64,000 nucleotides of DNA from Elymus sibiricus (GCA_039707655.1 CM077665.1:140927148-140991147), one strand, 5' to 3'; counted from the first letter of the stretch, positions 1 through 11,443 are shown. The notes: generated by a model from the letters alone, not told the origin. Numbers and translations: made by a program.

Positions 1-1018
1 GCTTTGATAAAGTGATCAAAGCGTTTGGGTTTATGCAAGTTTATGGAGAAACTTGTATTTACAACAAAGTGAGTGGGAGCTCTATAACATTTCTAATAAG
101 TATATGTGATTGGAAATGATGTAGAATTTCTGGAAAGCATAAAGAATTAATTGAAAGGAGTTTTTCAATAAAAACTTGTTTTTGAGTTATCCACGGTTTG
201 GGCATCGAGATCTATAGAGATAGATCAAGACACCTGATAAAAGATTTTCACACACCTTGATGAGATTTTGAAGAAGTTCAAAATGGATCAAGTCAAAAGA
301 AATAAGTTATTGGCTGGTGTGAAGTGGAGTAAGACTTGGAGATCTAGGTAAAGGTTGTTTACATGTTAGGCATCAAAATCTATAGAGATAGATTGAGACG
401 CCTCATATGACTTTCACAAAACATATACCTTGACAAGATTTTGAAGAAGTTCAAAATGGATCAGTCAAAGAAAGAGTTCTTGACTGTGGTGAAAGGTGTG
501 AAGTTGAGTAAGACTCAAATCTCGACCATGGCAAAATAAATAGAATGGATGAAGGTCATCCCCTATGCCTCGGCCGTAGGTTCTATAAAGTATGCCAAGC
601 TGTGTGCCTTGCCATGTGTCTGGCAAAAGAGGTACCAAAGTGATCCAGGAGTAGATCACTGGACAACGGTCAAATTATCCTTAAGATGACTAAGGAAGAA
701 TTTCTCAGGAATAGAGATGATAAAGAGTTCGTCGTAAGGGGTTACGTCGATGCAAGCTTTAAACACTGATCCGAAAGACTATGAGTCTCAGACCGGATAA
801 GTATAGTGGGGAAATCTTTTGGAGTAGCTCCAAACAGAGTGTGGTAGCAGCATCTACATATAACATAGAGATTTGCCAAGAACACACGGATCTGAATATT
901 GCAGACCCGTTAACTAAAACCTCTCTCACAAGCAAAACATGATCAGCTTTAGAACTGATTAAATGTTAATTACATGGAGATGTAATCTAGATTATTGACT
1001 CTAGTGCAAGTGGGAGAC
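1..1018 (+). pseudogene. pol: Copia element F: decayed RT/RNase H end of pol
   Basis: The first 60 bases translate to the copia reverse-transcriptase stretch FDKVIKAFGF followed by VYGETCIY, also seen in element G near 47960. Further on, a GYVDASF-like motif near 745-760 matches the first RNase H strand, and ADPLTK near 900-920 matches the RNase H C-terminus. Between them there are many stops and frameshifts, a direct duplication (201-513) and a deletion that removes the region around the central RNase H motif. The PPT (gtgggagac) lies directly before the LTR at 1019. This is the 3' end of a plus-strand copia element whose 5' part lies outside the window. It cannot encode a protein. Confidence 0.85.
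201..513 (+). repeat. Tandem duplication of about 168 bp inside F pol
   Basis: The sequence from ggcatcgagatctatagaga (201) to gtggagtaagact is repeated, diverged, from ggcatcaaaatctatagaga (369) to gttgagtaagact (513). Both copies cover the same pol segment, which occurs once in the related element G (48177-48325). Confidence 0.8.
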
Positions 1019-2721
1019 TGTTGGAAATATGCCCTAGAGGCAATAATAAATTAGTTATTATCATATTTCCCCGTTCTTGATAATAGTTTATTATTCATGC
1101 TAGAATTGTATTGACCGGAAACTAAATACATGTGTGGATAATAGACAAATACTATGTCCCTAGTATGCCTCTACTAGACTAGCTCGTTGATCAAAAGATG
1201 GTCAAGGTTTCCTGACCATGGACATGAGTTGTCATTTGATAACGGGATCACATCATTAGGACAATGATGTGATGGACATGACCCAACTGTCAGCATAGCA
1301 TATGATCATTCAGTTTAATGCTATTGCTTTCACTATGTCAAATACACGTTCCTCTGACCATGAGATCATGCAACTCCCGGATACCGTAGGAATACTTTGG
1401 GTGTATCAAACGTCACAACGTAACTGGGTGATTATAAAGGTGCACTACAGGTATCTCCAAAAGTGTTTGTTGAGTTGGCATGGATCAAGATTGGGATTTG
1501 TCACTCCGACTATCGGAGAGGTATCTCTGGGCCCTCTCGGTAATACAGCATCACAGAAGCCTTGCAAGCACCGTGACTAAAGAGTTAGTTGCAAGATGAT
1601 GTATTACGGAACGAGTAAAGAGACTTGCCGGTAACGAGATTGAACTAGGTATTGGATACCAACGATCGAATCTCGGGCAAGTAACATACCGCCAGACAAA
1701 GGGAACAACGTATGTTGACATATGAGGTTCACCGATAAAGATCTTCGTGGAATATGTAGGAACCAATATGAGCATCCAGGTTCTGCTGTTGGTTATTGAC
1801 CGGAGAGTCGTCTCGGTCATGTCTACATCATTCCCGAACCCGTAGGGTCCGCACACTTAAGGTTCGATGACGATTTAGTATTATATGAGTTAAGTGATTG
1901 GTGGCCGAAGTTTGTTCGGAGTCCCGGATGAGATCACGGACATTACGAGGAGTCTCGAAATGGTCGAGAGGTAAAGATTCATATATTGGAAGGCTATATT
2001 CGGACGTCGGAAAGGTTCCGAGTGATTCGGGTATTTTTCGGAGTACCGGGGAGTTACGGGAATTCACCGGGAGAAGTAATGGGCCTTATTGGGCCATACG
2101 GGAAAAGGAGAGGCAGGCCACGTGAGGAGGCGCGCGCCCCCCCTTGCCCAAACCGAATTGGACTAGGGGAGGGGGCGCAGCCCCCTCTTTCCTTTCCCTC
2201 TCCCTTCCCCCTTTCCTACTCCGTATGGGAGGTGGAATCCTACTAGGACTAAGGAGTCCTAGTAGCCTCCTCCCTCCCTCCTTTATATATGGAGGAGGGG
2301 CACCCCTTGGAGACACACAATTGTCCCATAGCCGTGTGCGGTGCCCCGATCTCCGTTTTCCACCTCGGTCATATTTTCGGAGAGCTTAGGCGAAGCCCTG
2401 CCGGAATCACTTCACCGTCACCGTCGCCACGTCGTCGTGCTGACGGAACTCATCTACTTCCTCGACGTCTTGCTGGATCAAGAAGGCGAGGAACGTCACC
2501 GAGCTGCACGTGTGTAGAACTCAGAGGTGCCGTACGTTCGGTACTCGATCGGTGGAGCTCGAAGGATTGTTCGACTACATCAACCGCGTTGTGAGACGCT
2601 TCCGCTAAACGGTCTACGAGGGTACGTAGACACACTCTCCCCTCTCGTAGCGATGCATCTCCATGGATAGATCTTGCATGAGCATAGGAAATTTTTGAAA
2701 TTCATGCTCCGTTCCCCAACA
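1019..2721 (+). repeat. 3' LTR of copia element F (BARE/Angela-like)
   Basis: This 1703 bp LTR starts TGTTGGAAATATGCCC just after the PPT and ends ccccaaca. It matches the G LTR at 9673 over most of its length, including the start, the block around taacgggatcac, and the end. A TATA-like motif at 2282-2290 and a GC-rich stretch at 2130-2280 precede the presumed transcription start. The downstream flank ctggg (2722-2726) is the candidate target duplication, but its partner is outside the window. Confidence 0.93.
2282..2290 (+). promoter_or_regulatory. TATA box of F LTR
   Basis: The motif tttatatat follows pyrimidine-rich DNA about 440 bp before the LTR end, where BARE-type LTRs carry their promoter. 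The assignment rests on position and motif only. Confidence 0.45.
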
Positions 2722-2907
2722 CTGGGTAGGTCCTAGATGGTACCTACTATTGCCTGAAGATGTGTTTGACCATAGCTCGGTCAAGCCGAACACCTTGGTC
2801 CTTGAATAGTAGGTCCCCACAACTACCCATTGTATTTTGAGTGTGAAATTGTGCCTACGAGGCACGTACTTTGCGGCTAGCCGGTCCATGTTGTGGGGAG
2901 CGTATTC

Positions 2908-3874
2908 CTATTTATGTTGAGTTTGGGAAGACTCCGGGAGCTGAAATAGCGCTCGAGCTCGCTTGCTCACCTCTCTCGCCTTGTCGGCGGACTGGGAATT
3001 CGGCGCCTCCTTGTCGATGTGGACTTCGGGTACCAGAGCCACTGTGTGCTCCTCAGTCCATAGTGAGCGCTCCGTGTTGCCATTGACAGTGATGACGTCC
3101 TTGGGTCCAGGCATCTTAAGCTTCAGATATGCGTAATGAGGGGCGGCGTTAAAGCGAGCGAATGTTGTACGACCAAGAAGTTCAAGTCTTCGTTGTGGAA
3201 GTTGTCGGGTGAGCCGAACACTACTTCCAAAGTCATGGTGCCCGAGAAGCGGGCTTCAACGCCTGGGATTACTCCTTTAAAGGTAGTGTTGCTGGGCTTG
3301 ATCCTTAAAGGATCGATACCCATTTTCTCACTGTGTCTGAGTAAATCAGATTGAGGCTACTGTCTCCATCCATGAGGACTCTAGTTAGGTCGTACCCATC
3401 GATAATGGGGTCAAGTACCTGGGATGCCGATCGTCCATGACGGAAACTGGTCGGATGGTCCCTATGGTAAAAGGTGATCGGGTACGCCGACCATGAGATG
3501 AATTTTGGGGCTACAGGCTCTACGGCGTAGACGTCCCGAAGCGCACACTTCCTCTCCTTATTTGGTATGTGCGTGGCGTAGATCATGTTCACCATTTTTA
3601 CCTCAGGAGGGAATTTCTTCTGGCCTCCATTGTTCAGTCCGTGAGGCTCGTCATCATCCTCGCTGCGGGGGCCCTTGCCTTGCTCGTCGGTTGTGAGTTT
3701 GCTGGCCTGTTTGATCACCCAACATTTACGGTTGATGTGGGTGGGCGGGCTTGTTTGGGGTGTCGTCGATCTGGCAGGGCCTATCCAGAATTTTGTCCAA
3801 TGCGGTAGGTCCATCCCTATTCCCTTTAGAGGGCTTCTTTCATGGTCCTGATTTTGAGTTGCTGAATATGTCAT
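2908..3874 (-). pseudogene. pol: Gypsy L: protease and start of pol
   Basis: The main open stretch (3874-3305) carries the protease motif VLMDGDSSLN near residue 166, where intact relatives have D-G-G-S. A frameshift near 3310 moves the reading frame to 3323-3123, which has the conserved IKP...TTFKGVIPGVEA block. A second shift moves it to 3114-2908, starting MPGPKDVITVNGNTERS, the conserved run after the protease that leads towards RT. The retropepsin would process Gag-Pol in virus-like particles. The glycine replacement and two frameshifts make it non-functional. Confidence 0.8.
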
Positions 3875-3908
3875 TTACTACCATATCCTGGGCATTGCCG
3901 CCGTTGTG

Positions 3909-4584
3909 TCAATATTTGTTCTTGTTGCGCCGTGGTTTCCCATTTCCGTCCCGAACTTCAGAGGTGCCGGGGTCTTCGGGATTGTTGTTTCGACGAGCGA
4001 ACCAACTATCCTCCCTGCGCAAAAGCGGGTCATAAGTGAGGTAAAGGCCGACATTGTTCTCGGCTTGTCTTGGCCGAGTGGACGAGCTAACCATTCGTCC
4101 TAGATGTTGTGTCTGAAAGAGGCTATTGCCTCAGCATCCAGACAGTCGACGATTTGGTTCTTCTTAGTGAAGAATCGATTTCAAAATTGTCGGCTGACTC
4201 GCCGGGCTGTTGAACGACGTGGCTCAAGTCATCGGCGTCCGGGGCCCGGACATAGGTGCCTTGAAAGTGAGCTCGGAAAGCATCCTCGAGCTCTTCCTAG
4301 CTCCCAATGGAGTTTTCGTGGAGGCTGTTCAACCAATGCCGTACTGGTCCTTTAAGGTTTAATGGCAAGTATTTTATGGCGTGGAGATCATCTCCTTGGC
4401 ACATATGAATGTGGAGAAGGAAATATTCAATCCACATGGCCGGGTTTGTTGTCCCATCGTATTGTTCGATGTTTACGGGTTTAAACCCTTCGGGGAACTG
4501 ATGTTGCATCACCTCATCTGTAAAGCACATTGAGTGGGCGGCGCCCCTGAACCGGGCTACGTCACGCCGGAGATCAGCTGTCAT
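3909..4584 (-). pseudogene. gag: Gypsy L: retrotransposon gag core and spacer
   Basis: The frame at 4584-4297 shows the gypsy gag core: YDGTTNPAMWIEYF followed by AIKYLPLNLKGPVRHWLNSL, the usual layout in which capsid units pack around genomic RNA. The downstream frame (4094-3909) continues in low-complexity basic sequence rich in R, N and K, as expected near the nucleocapsid. Stops and frameshifts separate the blocks. The gag N-terminal ORF lies upstream at 5804-5340. Confidence 0.75.
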
Positions 4585-4768
4585 CCAGATCCGGTGTTGT
4601 TACTAAGCTCTATCATTTCGGTCGAGCCAAGCTTGGTACCCATCCCATCTAGCGGGGGTGTACCCTCTAGAGCTGTAGATGGATCTAGTCTCACCTGCTC
4701 TAGCGTCTAGGTCGTGTCATAGGTCATATGGGTCCTCGGGCTGTATTGGATCCTTTCCTCTCCTGCGC

Positions 4769-4793
4769 GGGGGGGGGGGGGGGGGGGAGGGGG
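4769..4793 (+). repeat. Poly-G tract (19 G, A, 5 G)
   Basis: A run of 19 consecutive G at 4769-4787, then A, then five G. It lies inside L gag (poly-C on the coding strand). It may form a G-quadruplex and its length is a likely sequencing error. Confidence 0.95.
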
Positions 4794-5339
4794 TGCACGT
4801 CAATCTTCGGCCTCCCCAGCCGTCCTATCCCGTCCTCGAGGGGGGCGGTATGGCTGGTTGTCCTGAGTGCGTTTGGGGGGTGTGGGCTCAAGGGCCTCGT
4901 CATCAAATTGCGGCAGCAAACGTCGGCGTAGGTAACTTTTGTTTTGATCCAGCCGCTCATTTCCGTACCCATCTTCGGCTGCTAGAATTCTTGTCCATCT
5001 ATAGTTAAGGGTATCTTGTTTGGCTTTTAGCTGCTTCTCCTACTTCTTTAGGCTTCGGGCGGTGGCTATAAGTTGCCGCTTGAACCGTTCTTGATCTAGA
5101 GGGTCCTCGAGGATGATGAAAAATCCTCGGCTCCGAGACTAACCTCCTCTTCTTAGGGGGGAAGGTAGTTGGTGTCCTCAGAGTCATTGAGGTCCTCGGG
5201 GTTATACTGATCCTCGTGCCCCTTCGAGTCATCTAGTTGTTGTTCGGGGGGCAGCGGGGTCGCCGAGGTCTTCTATATGGTGAGGAGTATCATTTTCTCC
5301 GGTGCCCGTGTTGATTTCCCTACCCTTGCTCCCCTTGGA

Positions 5340-5804
5340 TCATTTGCACTGACGTCGACGCTTGGGTGGCTCTTCGCCGGGCTTGTCGTCATTCTTTCTG
5401 GGGGTGCCGTCGCAACACTTCCCAGTGGTGTCGTCGCCCTTATCGTTGGGGGTGTCCACTATATAGACATCGTAGGTGGAGGTGGATGTCCACCGTCCAG
5501 TGGTGAGAGGGGCAGTGGTGTCGACATCTTCATCCATGTCCTCAGCCTCCTCAGAGACGTAGTCGAGCATATCGGTTAAATCTTCGATAGTGGCTACCAA
5601 GTGGGTGGTGGGTGGGACGTAGAATTCCTCGTGGCCTGCCTCAAGACCGATACGAGCATAGGTCGAGGACGGGTCATCTATAATGTTCATTGTCTGGATC
5701 CAGGCCAGCGTCTCATTCAATAGAGAGAGGTCAGTCGGATTAGTCTTCTGGAGTCTTTCGGAGCTGACCTCCAGTGTGTCGGCACAAGGAGCATGCTCGG
5801 TCAA
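5340..5804 (-). pseudogene. gag: Gypsy L: gag N-terminal ORF
   Basis: This 154-residue frame lies between the primer-binding region and the gag core. It is acidic in the middle (SEEAEDMDEDVD) with a basic C-terminus (PPKRRRQ). I recognise no domain, but its place matches the variable N-terminal part of Gag in grass gypsy elements. The frame closes at 5340 and related sequence continues in other frames (5232-5005, 4972-4724), so it is a broken piece. Confidence 0.5.
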
Positions 5805-6174
5805 GACTGACCCCTGGTCTTCAGACGCTATAATCGGATTCTAGCTCGAAGCCTGATCCACGGTAAGAATCGACCCGGAGACGGGGTCGAGCAGGAGGCC
5901 CAAAGTTAAAGCTTCGGGATTTCCAGGCTCATCGGGTAAGACCGAGAGCCCAGCAAGGACCAGATCGCCCTGGGCATCGGCAACGTACTCTAGGCTGCCA
6001 AACCTGATCTTCTGCCCTGGGGCGAAGCTGCCGACCTAGTCGAGGTGACCGGCCACATCGGCGTGTAGAACGATACTCCCAAACACGAAGAGCTAGCCGA
6101 GGACGAAGACATCCTAGGTGTGGATGCTATCGCTGATGACTAAGTGAGCCATCGATCCTTTGGCGATCCCATAG

Positions 6175-6198
6175 TGGAACTCTCAATGAAAGCACCAA
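6175..6198 (-). other. Primer-binding region of gypsy L
   Basis: In element sense the bases after the LTR read attggtgctttcattgagag, a conserved post-LTR sequence of several Triticeae gypsy families. The match to a tRNA 3' end is not obvious, so this rests on position. Confidence 0.5.
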
Positions 6199-6688
6199 TG
6201 TCGGTGTCAAAACCGGCGGATCTCGGGTAGGGGGTCCCGAGCTATGGATCTTGGATCAATGGGGAACAAGGAACACAGGGACAATATTTACCCAGGTTCG
6301 GGCCCTCTTGAAGAGGCAAAACCCTATGTCTTGCTTGATTATATTGATGTGTATATGATAATTACAGAGTCGGTCTACCACGAGATCAAATGAAGTAAAC
6401 CCTAGATGAGTTGGGTGATGGCTATCCACCTCTACGAACTGAACCCTCTAGTTTATATACACACCAGGGGTACCTAGGGGTACACATGGTCGGTTTCCAT
6501 AAGGGAATAATCATGCCAATTCTGCCATCTTAACTTGGAGGACACACGAAGGCATCAGAGGTTTCCTTCCTGAACACGTAGTCACCTTATAGCTCAGCCT
6601 TCCAATAATAGTCGTAGAGCGGCCCACCTGTTCGGCCCATGAGAGATAGATCGGAGACCCGAGGACCCATTAGTCCCGGACTCCCTCA
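6199..6688 (-). repeat. 5' LTR of gypsy L
   Basis: A 490 bp LTR bounded by tgtcggtgtcaaaaccgg (6199) and ctccctca (6688); in element sense it starts TGAGGGAGTCC and ends in CA. It includes the block acccaggttcgggccctctt and a TATA-like tttatatac near 6453. The flank 6689-6693 (ccgcc) would be the target duplication, with no partner visible. Confidence 0.88.
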
Positions 6689-7490
6689 CCCGCCTCGCGC
6701 CCGGCTATGAAAGCCACCCTCGTCGTGAGACGGCCACACACCGCCCCCACCCCCTGATCTAGATCCACCTCCTCCCCGTGCCTCGACCTTTTCTCCCTCA
6801 GCGGCGGCGATGTGAGGCAGCGACAGAAACAGGCACGGTGTGGCGAAGCCTTTGTCCTTTATGACGTCCCTGGCGATGGACCCGGCCGACGACCTTGCGC
6901 GGTAAGGCGTCCTCGCCCCCGCCCCCCCGCCCGTCTACCGACGGGGTGGCACATCGACGACGGTGGGTACGTAGTCGAGGGATCCGCCATCCCCCGCGCC
7001 CAGCAGTGACAAGTCCGTGGTGGCCGTTTCAACGCCCACAGCCACCGGGAGTTCTGGGAGGGCTGCCACTTCGAGGAGCTCATCGCCGACATGCGACGCC
7101 ACCACCTCACCGCACGGCCGCGTTGCGCCCGACCTTGCCCCACCGCCACCACCTCCAGCGGCACCAGTCGCCCCGCCCCCGCCCCTCCACCGACGCCGAC
7201 GTCCTACGTTGCCCTGCCGCCGCCACCGGATGTCGTCGATGCCGGCGACCCCGTAAGACATGCTCGGCCTGTTTTGGGCGATTCAGGAGTCGGCAACGAT
7301 GCCGGGGTGGGTGCTGCTGTGTGCATCCGACGACCCCGACGAAAGCTCGGGGCTGAGCGAGGACCCGCGCCTCTCTGCGGCGGTCGTGGGCTTCGGCCGT
7401 GGCTTTGGCGGCGCTGCAGGCGCGGGCAGCAGTAGCGGTGCGGGCGACAAAAATGGCGGCGGGCTAGGCGACGTCGATGACGACTAGTTT
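6689..7490 (+). other. GC-rich gene-like fragment, unrecognised
   Basis: About 800 bp with strong GC bias, unlike both neighbours. One forward frame near 7010-7110 reads RFNAHSHREFWEGCHFEELI, which looks like real coding sequence. Another forward frame (7260-7487) gives AIQESATMPGWVLLCASDDP and ends in a Gly/Ser/Asp-rich tail with a stop at 7487. No single frame stays open. I read it as a decayed exon, either of a captured host gene or of a DNA-transposon ORF. I do not recognise the family. Confidence 0.35.
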
Positions 7491-7824
7491 AGGTCTTTTA
7501 AAATGTTTAGTCAAATTTCATTCGAACTTTTGTAAAATAATCCTAAATATGAATCAAATTTGAATAATTTCCGCATTTCAATCAGACGTTCCCAAAAATT
7601 TTATTTTTCAGCCGCCCGAAAATGTCGTGTTCAGACGCCCTATACGCCAAAAAATGCCCCCGAACCATAACGCTGTGTTCGGACGTCGGACACGCAAAAA
7701 AAACAAAAAAAACACGCCGAACCATAACAAGGGACGTCAGACACGAAAAAACCCAGAAAAAGGCGCCGAACCATAACGAAACGCCCCGAAACGTTGTTCG
7801 TGTTTTAAGAAAACGCCGTTTGTA
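7491..7824. repeat. AT-rich tail with short direct repeats
   Basis: Non-coding sequence after the GC-rich block. The motif ccgaaccataac occurs at 7660, 7717 and 7766, each in a related setting with ggacgtcrgacacg and A-rich runs. It looks like a degenerate repeat of 50-57 bp and grades into the satellite-like array. Confidence 0.55.
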
Positions 7825-8654
7825 AAGTTTGAACAAGTTTCGGCAACAAACGCACATTGCGGCATGTCTGGCAAGTATTTTAGGGTTTTATCGCCGAGAA
7901 ATCACTAGAAAATGCATCTATGTCCAAATTTAGTAATAATTGGCCTTGATGCTTCTCATGTTAGTACAATGTCATAGAAAATTTTTGGGTTCGTTTGAAG
8001 GTTGTCGAAAATACGTCTTTCGAGAGGGGCCCTTCGGTCCTACCCAAACGACCTCCGCTGGAATGGGTCAAATTTTGGTCATCTTTATATCAACACCAAA
8101 CTTTGCCAACAACTGGGAATGCCCACCACGGGGCTTCACGCAAAGTTTGAACGAGTTCTGACAGCAAACGCATGTTGCGGCACGTCCGGCAAGTATTTTA
8201 GGGTTTCATCGCCGAGAAATCCGTAGAAAATGCATACATTGTCCAAATCCAATAATAATTGGCATGGATGCTTCTCATGTTATTACAATGTCGTAGAAAA
8301 AATGTGGGTATGTTTGAAGGATGTCGAATAAAACATCCTTCGAGACGGGGCCTTCGCTCTTATGCGAACGACCTCCGCTGGAATAGGTGAAATTTTGATC
8401 ATCTTCAGATCAACACCAATCTTTGCCAACAAGTGGAAATGCCCACCCCAGGGCTCCACGCAAAGTTTGAATGAGTTTCGATAGCAAACGCACGTTGTGG
8501 CTTGTCCAACAATTATTTTAGGGATTTATCGCCGAGAAATCCCTAGAACATGTGTACAATGTCAAAATTCAATAATAATGGGCATGGATGCTTCTCATGT
8601 TGGTACAATGCCATAGAAATTTTTTGGGTCCGTTTGAAGGATGTCGAAAAAGCG
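7825..8654. repeat. Tandem array, units of about 318 bp (copies 1-3)
   Basis: The anchor ggcatgtctggcaagtattt recurs with changes at 7861, 8179 and 8499, giving periods of 318 and 320 bp. Each unit runs from aaagtttgaac through gccgagaaatc and aataataattgg to a gtttgaaggatgtcg block. Copies differ by roughly 10-15% by eye. The unit resembles subterminal arrays I associate with Triticeae CACTA elements, but no CACTA terminus is visible here. Confidence 0.85.
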
Positions 8655-8960
8655 TCTTTTATTTAATAGATACTTTATAAAAGTTTACTTTATTTACATG
8701 CATTTCGCTATGCTTTATAAAAAGTTGAATAATTATTAAAAAAGCACTCTTCAAATTGAATTTATTTACGTAATTTTATGTATATTTATAATTGATTTTT
8801 CTTTTTTTGTGTGCTTTGCATTATACTTTCTAAAATGTTCAATATATATTAAAAAACACTCTTCAAATTGGAATTTACTTATGTTCTTTAATTTTTGCTT
8901 TATAATTGTTTTTTAATTATTTATTTAATTATCTTTATAGTTCATAAAATTGTGGTCATA
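8655..8960. repeat. AT-rich segment interrupting the 318 bp array
   Basis: Strongly AT-rich DNA that breaks the array after gatgtcgaaaaagcgtctttt. It contains its own duplication: ttaaaaaagcactcttcaaa near 8738 and attaaaaaacactcttcaaa near 8849, about 111 bp apart. The array resumes at the ggtcatattttcaccgg block. No coding potential or terminal repeats seen. Confidence 0.6.
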
Positions 8961-9672
8961 TTTTCACCGGTAAAATCGTATAAAATGCATAGACTGTCGA
9001 AAAGCTAAGAAAATTGGCATGCATGCCTGTCATGATGGTATAAGTCTATAAAAAATAATTGGGTTCATTTGAAGGATGTCGAAAAAAATTTGGACACCAA
9101 ACGCACGATGCGTCATGACAAGGCAGTATTTTAGGGTTTTTTCACTGGTAAAACCCTAGGGAATGCATGGAGTGTTGGATAAAGATAAAAATTGGCATGC
9201 ATGATGCCCATGGTTATGCCAACGTGTGAAAAATTGGGGTCATTTGGTGGAGTCAGAAAAACAAATGTGCTTCGGAGTTGCCCTACGTCAAACCCGAACG
9301 GTGCTGCTTCTACATGTGATATGTGGTGGCATGCATGAAATGACACAAAACTTTTCCAGCAAGTGGTCATGCCCAACGTAGGCTCCCATGCAAGATTTGA
9401 ACGAATTCAGACACCAAACGAACGTTGCGTCATGACCGAGCAGTGTTTTAGGGTTTTTGCACCGGGAAAACCCTACAAAATGCATGGAGTGTCGTAAAAG
9501 GATAAAAATAGGCATGCATGATGCCCATGGTGATGCCAACGTGTGAAAAAAATTGAGGTCATTTGGTGGAGTCAGAAAAAGAAATGTGCTTCGAACTTTC
9601 CCTCCGCCAGACCTGAATGGTGCTGCTTCTACATGTGCTGTGTGGTGGCATGCATGAAATGACATAAAAATT
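8961..9672. repeat. Tandem array, second subfamily (copies 4-5 and a partial)
   Basis: The anchor cgtcatgaccgagcagtgtt and its variant occur at 9110 and 9428, again 318 bp apart. These units share gcatgatgcccatgg and a ggtgctgcttctacatgtg block that copies 1-3 lack, so they form a distinct subfamily with the same period. The LTR of G starts at 9673 within the last unit. Confidence 0.82.
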
Positions 9673-11394
9673 TGTTGGAAATGTTCCCTAGAGGCAATAA
9701 TAAAGTGGTTATTATCATATTTCCTTGTTCATGATAATCATTTATTATCCATGCTAGAATTGTATTAACCAGAAACTTAAATACATGTGTGGATATATAA
9801 GAAACATCATGTCCCTCGTGAGCCTCTACTAGACTAGCACGTTGATCAAAGATTGTTAAGGTTTCCTAACCATAGACATGAGTTGTCATTTGATAACGGG
9901 ATCACGTCATTAGGAGAATGATGTGATGGACAAGACCCGACCTTAAGCATAGCATTTGATCATATCACTTAGTTTATTGCTACTGCTTTCTTCATGCCAA
10001 GTATTTGTTCCTATGACCATGAGATCATGCAACTCCCTGACACCGGAGGAATGCCTTGTGTGTATCAAACGTCACTTCGTAACTGGGTGATCATAAAGAT
10101 ACTCTACAGGTATCTCTGAGGGTGTCTGTAAGGTTGGCATCGATCAAGAATAGGATTTGTCACTCTGTATGACGGAGAGGTATCTCTGGGCCCTCTCGGT
10201 AATACAACATCACAAGAAGCTTGCAAGCAATGTGACTAAGGATCTACTCATGGGATCTTGTATTATGGAGCGAGTAAAGAGACTTGCCGGTAACGGGATT
10301 GAACTAGGTATGAATACCGACGATCGAATCTCAGGCAAGTAACATGTCGCTAGACAAAGGGATTTGCATACGGGATTAATTCAATCCTTGACATCGTTGT
10401 TCAACCGATCATGGAATATGTAGGAACCAATATGGGCATCCAAGTCCCGCTATTGGTTATTACCTAGAGAGGTGTCTCGGTCAAGTCTACATGATTCTCG
10501 AACCCGTAGGGTCGCACTCTTAACGTTAGGATAATGTTGAGATATTAATAGTAGAAATTTCGAAGGTTTTTCAGAGTCCCGGATGGGATCCGGGACATCA
10601 CGAGGAGCTCCGGAATGGTCCGGAGGTAAATATTTATATATAGGAAGTCATGTTCAGGGTTCCAAAAAAGTTCGGTAATTTTTTGCTAGAGTACCAGAAA
10701 GGTTCTAGAAGGTTCCTGGGGTTCCACCGTGGGGCCAAACGATCCGGGAAGGGCCCACATGGATCGACGGGTTGGGATACAGCCCACATGGACTGGCTGC
10801 ACCATTTCCCAAGGCTCATGTTTCTTAAATCTAGAGATCAGATCTTATCTCTAAATTTAAAGGGTTGAATCTAGGGATAAGATGTTATTTCATGTTTAAA
10901 GGTTTTTCACCCTTGTGACCGGCCCTTGGAGGGTTTAGGACGCCCCTACCCTCTAGCCTATATATAGATGGGGTAGGTGCATGGGGGCAGCCAACCGTTC
11001 ACCCTTGTCCATTGGCTCTCCCAACTCCTCCCACGTTTCTTCGGTACACGCTTGGCGAAGCCCTGCCAGAATTCCACTGCCACCACCACCACCACCACGC
11101 CATCATGTTGGTTCAGATATCATCTACCTATTCTCCCTCTCTTGCTGGATAAAGAAGGAGGATACGTCACCAAGTCGGACGTGTGGTTAACTCGGAGATG
11201 CCGCACGTGCGGTGCTTGGATCAGATTGGATCACGACGTGAGTACGACTACGCCAACCACAATCTCTAGATCAATAATGCTTTCAGTCTACAAGGGTATG
11301 AAGACACCTCTCTCTCTCATCACTAGCATCTCCAAAGAATAGATCTTGGGTGTTTGGTTGGAAAATATTTGTTTTCCATGCAACTTTCCCCAAC
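9673..11394 (+). repeat. 5' LTR of copia G
   Basis: A 1722 bp LTR from TGTTGGAAATGTTCCC to ctttccccaaca. It is homologous to the F LTR and its start matches the truncated 3' LTR at 50690. A TATA motif lies at 10958-10967, followed by a presumed R/U5 region with a CAC trinucleotide run near 11080-11097. Confidence 0.92.
10958..10967 (+). promoter_or_regulatory. TATA box of G LTR
   Basis: The motif ctatatatag sits about 430 bp before the LTR end, the same spacing as in the F LTR. Putative promoter only. Confidence 0.5.
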
Positions 11395-11443
11395 AGTGGC
11401 ATCATGAGCTAGGTCTATGCGTAGATGATAGGCACGAGTAGAA
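11395..11443 (+). other. Degenerate PBS and start of G leader
   Basis: Directly after the LTR, gtggcatcatgagct stands where copia elements have tggtatcagagc (initiator-Met tRNA primer site, intact in C and in the Cassandra element). Several changes suggest decay. The leader then runs into tagaa, the target duplication of H, and resumes at 19843. Confidence 0.65.

Larger units (their letters stand above)
2722..6688 (-). mobile_element. Ty3/gypsy element L, 5' portion only
   Basis: On the minus strand the order is 5' LTR (6688-6199), primer-binding region, gag N-terminal ORF, gag core, spacer and aspartic protease. The pol sequence stops at 2722, where the LTR of F abuts. RT, RNase H, integrase and 3' LTR are absent, so F probably inserted into L and the rest of L lies left of the window. 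The first 150 bp beside F (2722-2870) show no clear pol similarity and may be another fragment. The LTR end in -strand sense, ccggttttgacaccgaca, is typical of abundant Triticeae gypsy families. Confidence 0.8.

Noticed and set aside
7825..9672. A CRISPR array
   Set aside because: Units are 318 bp, diverged, with no short repeats and unique spacers; the genome is a plant.
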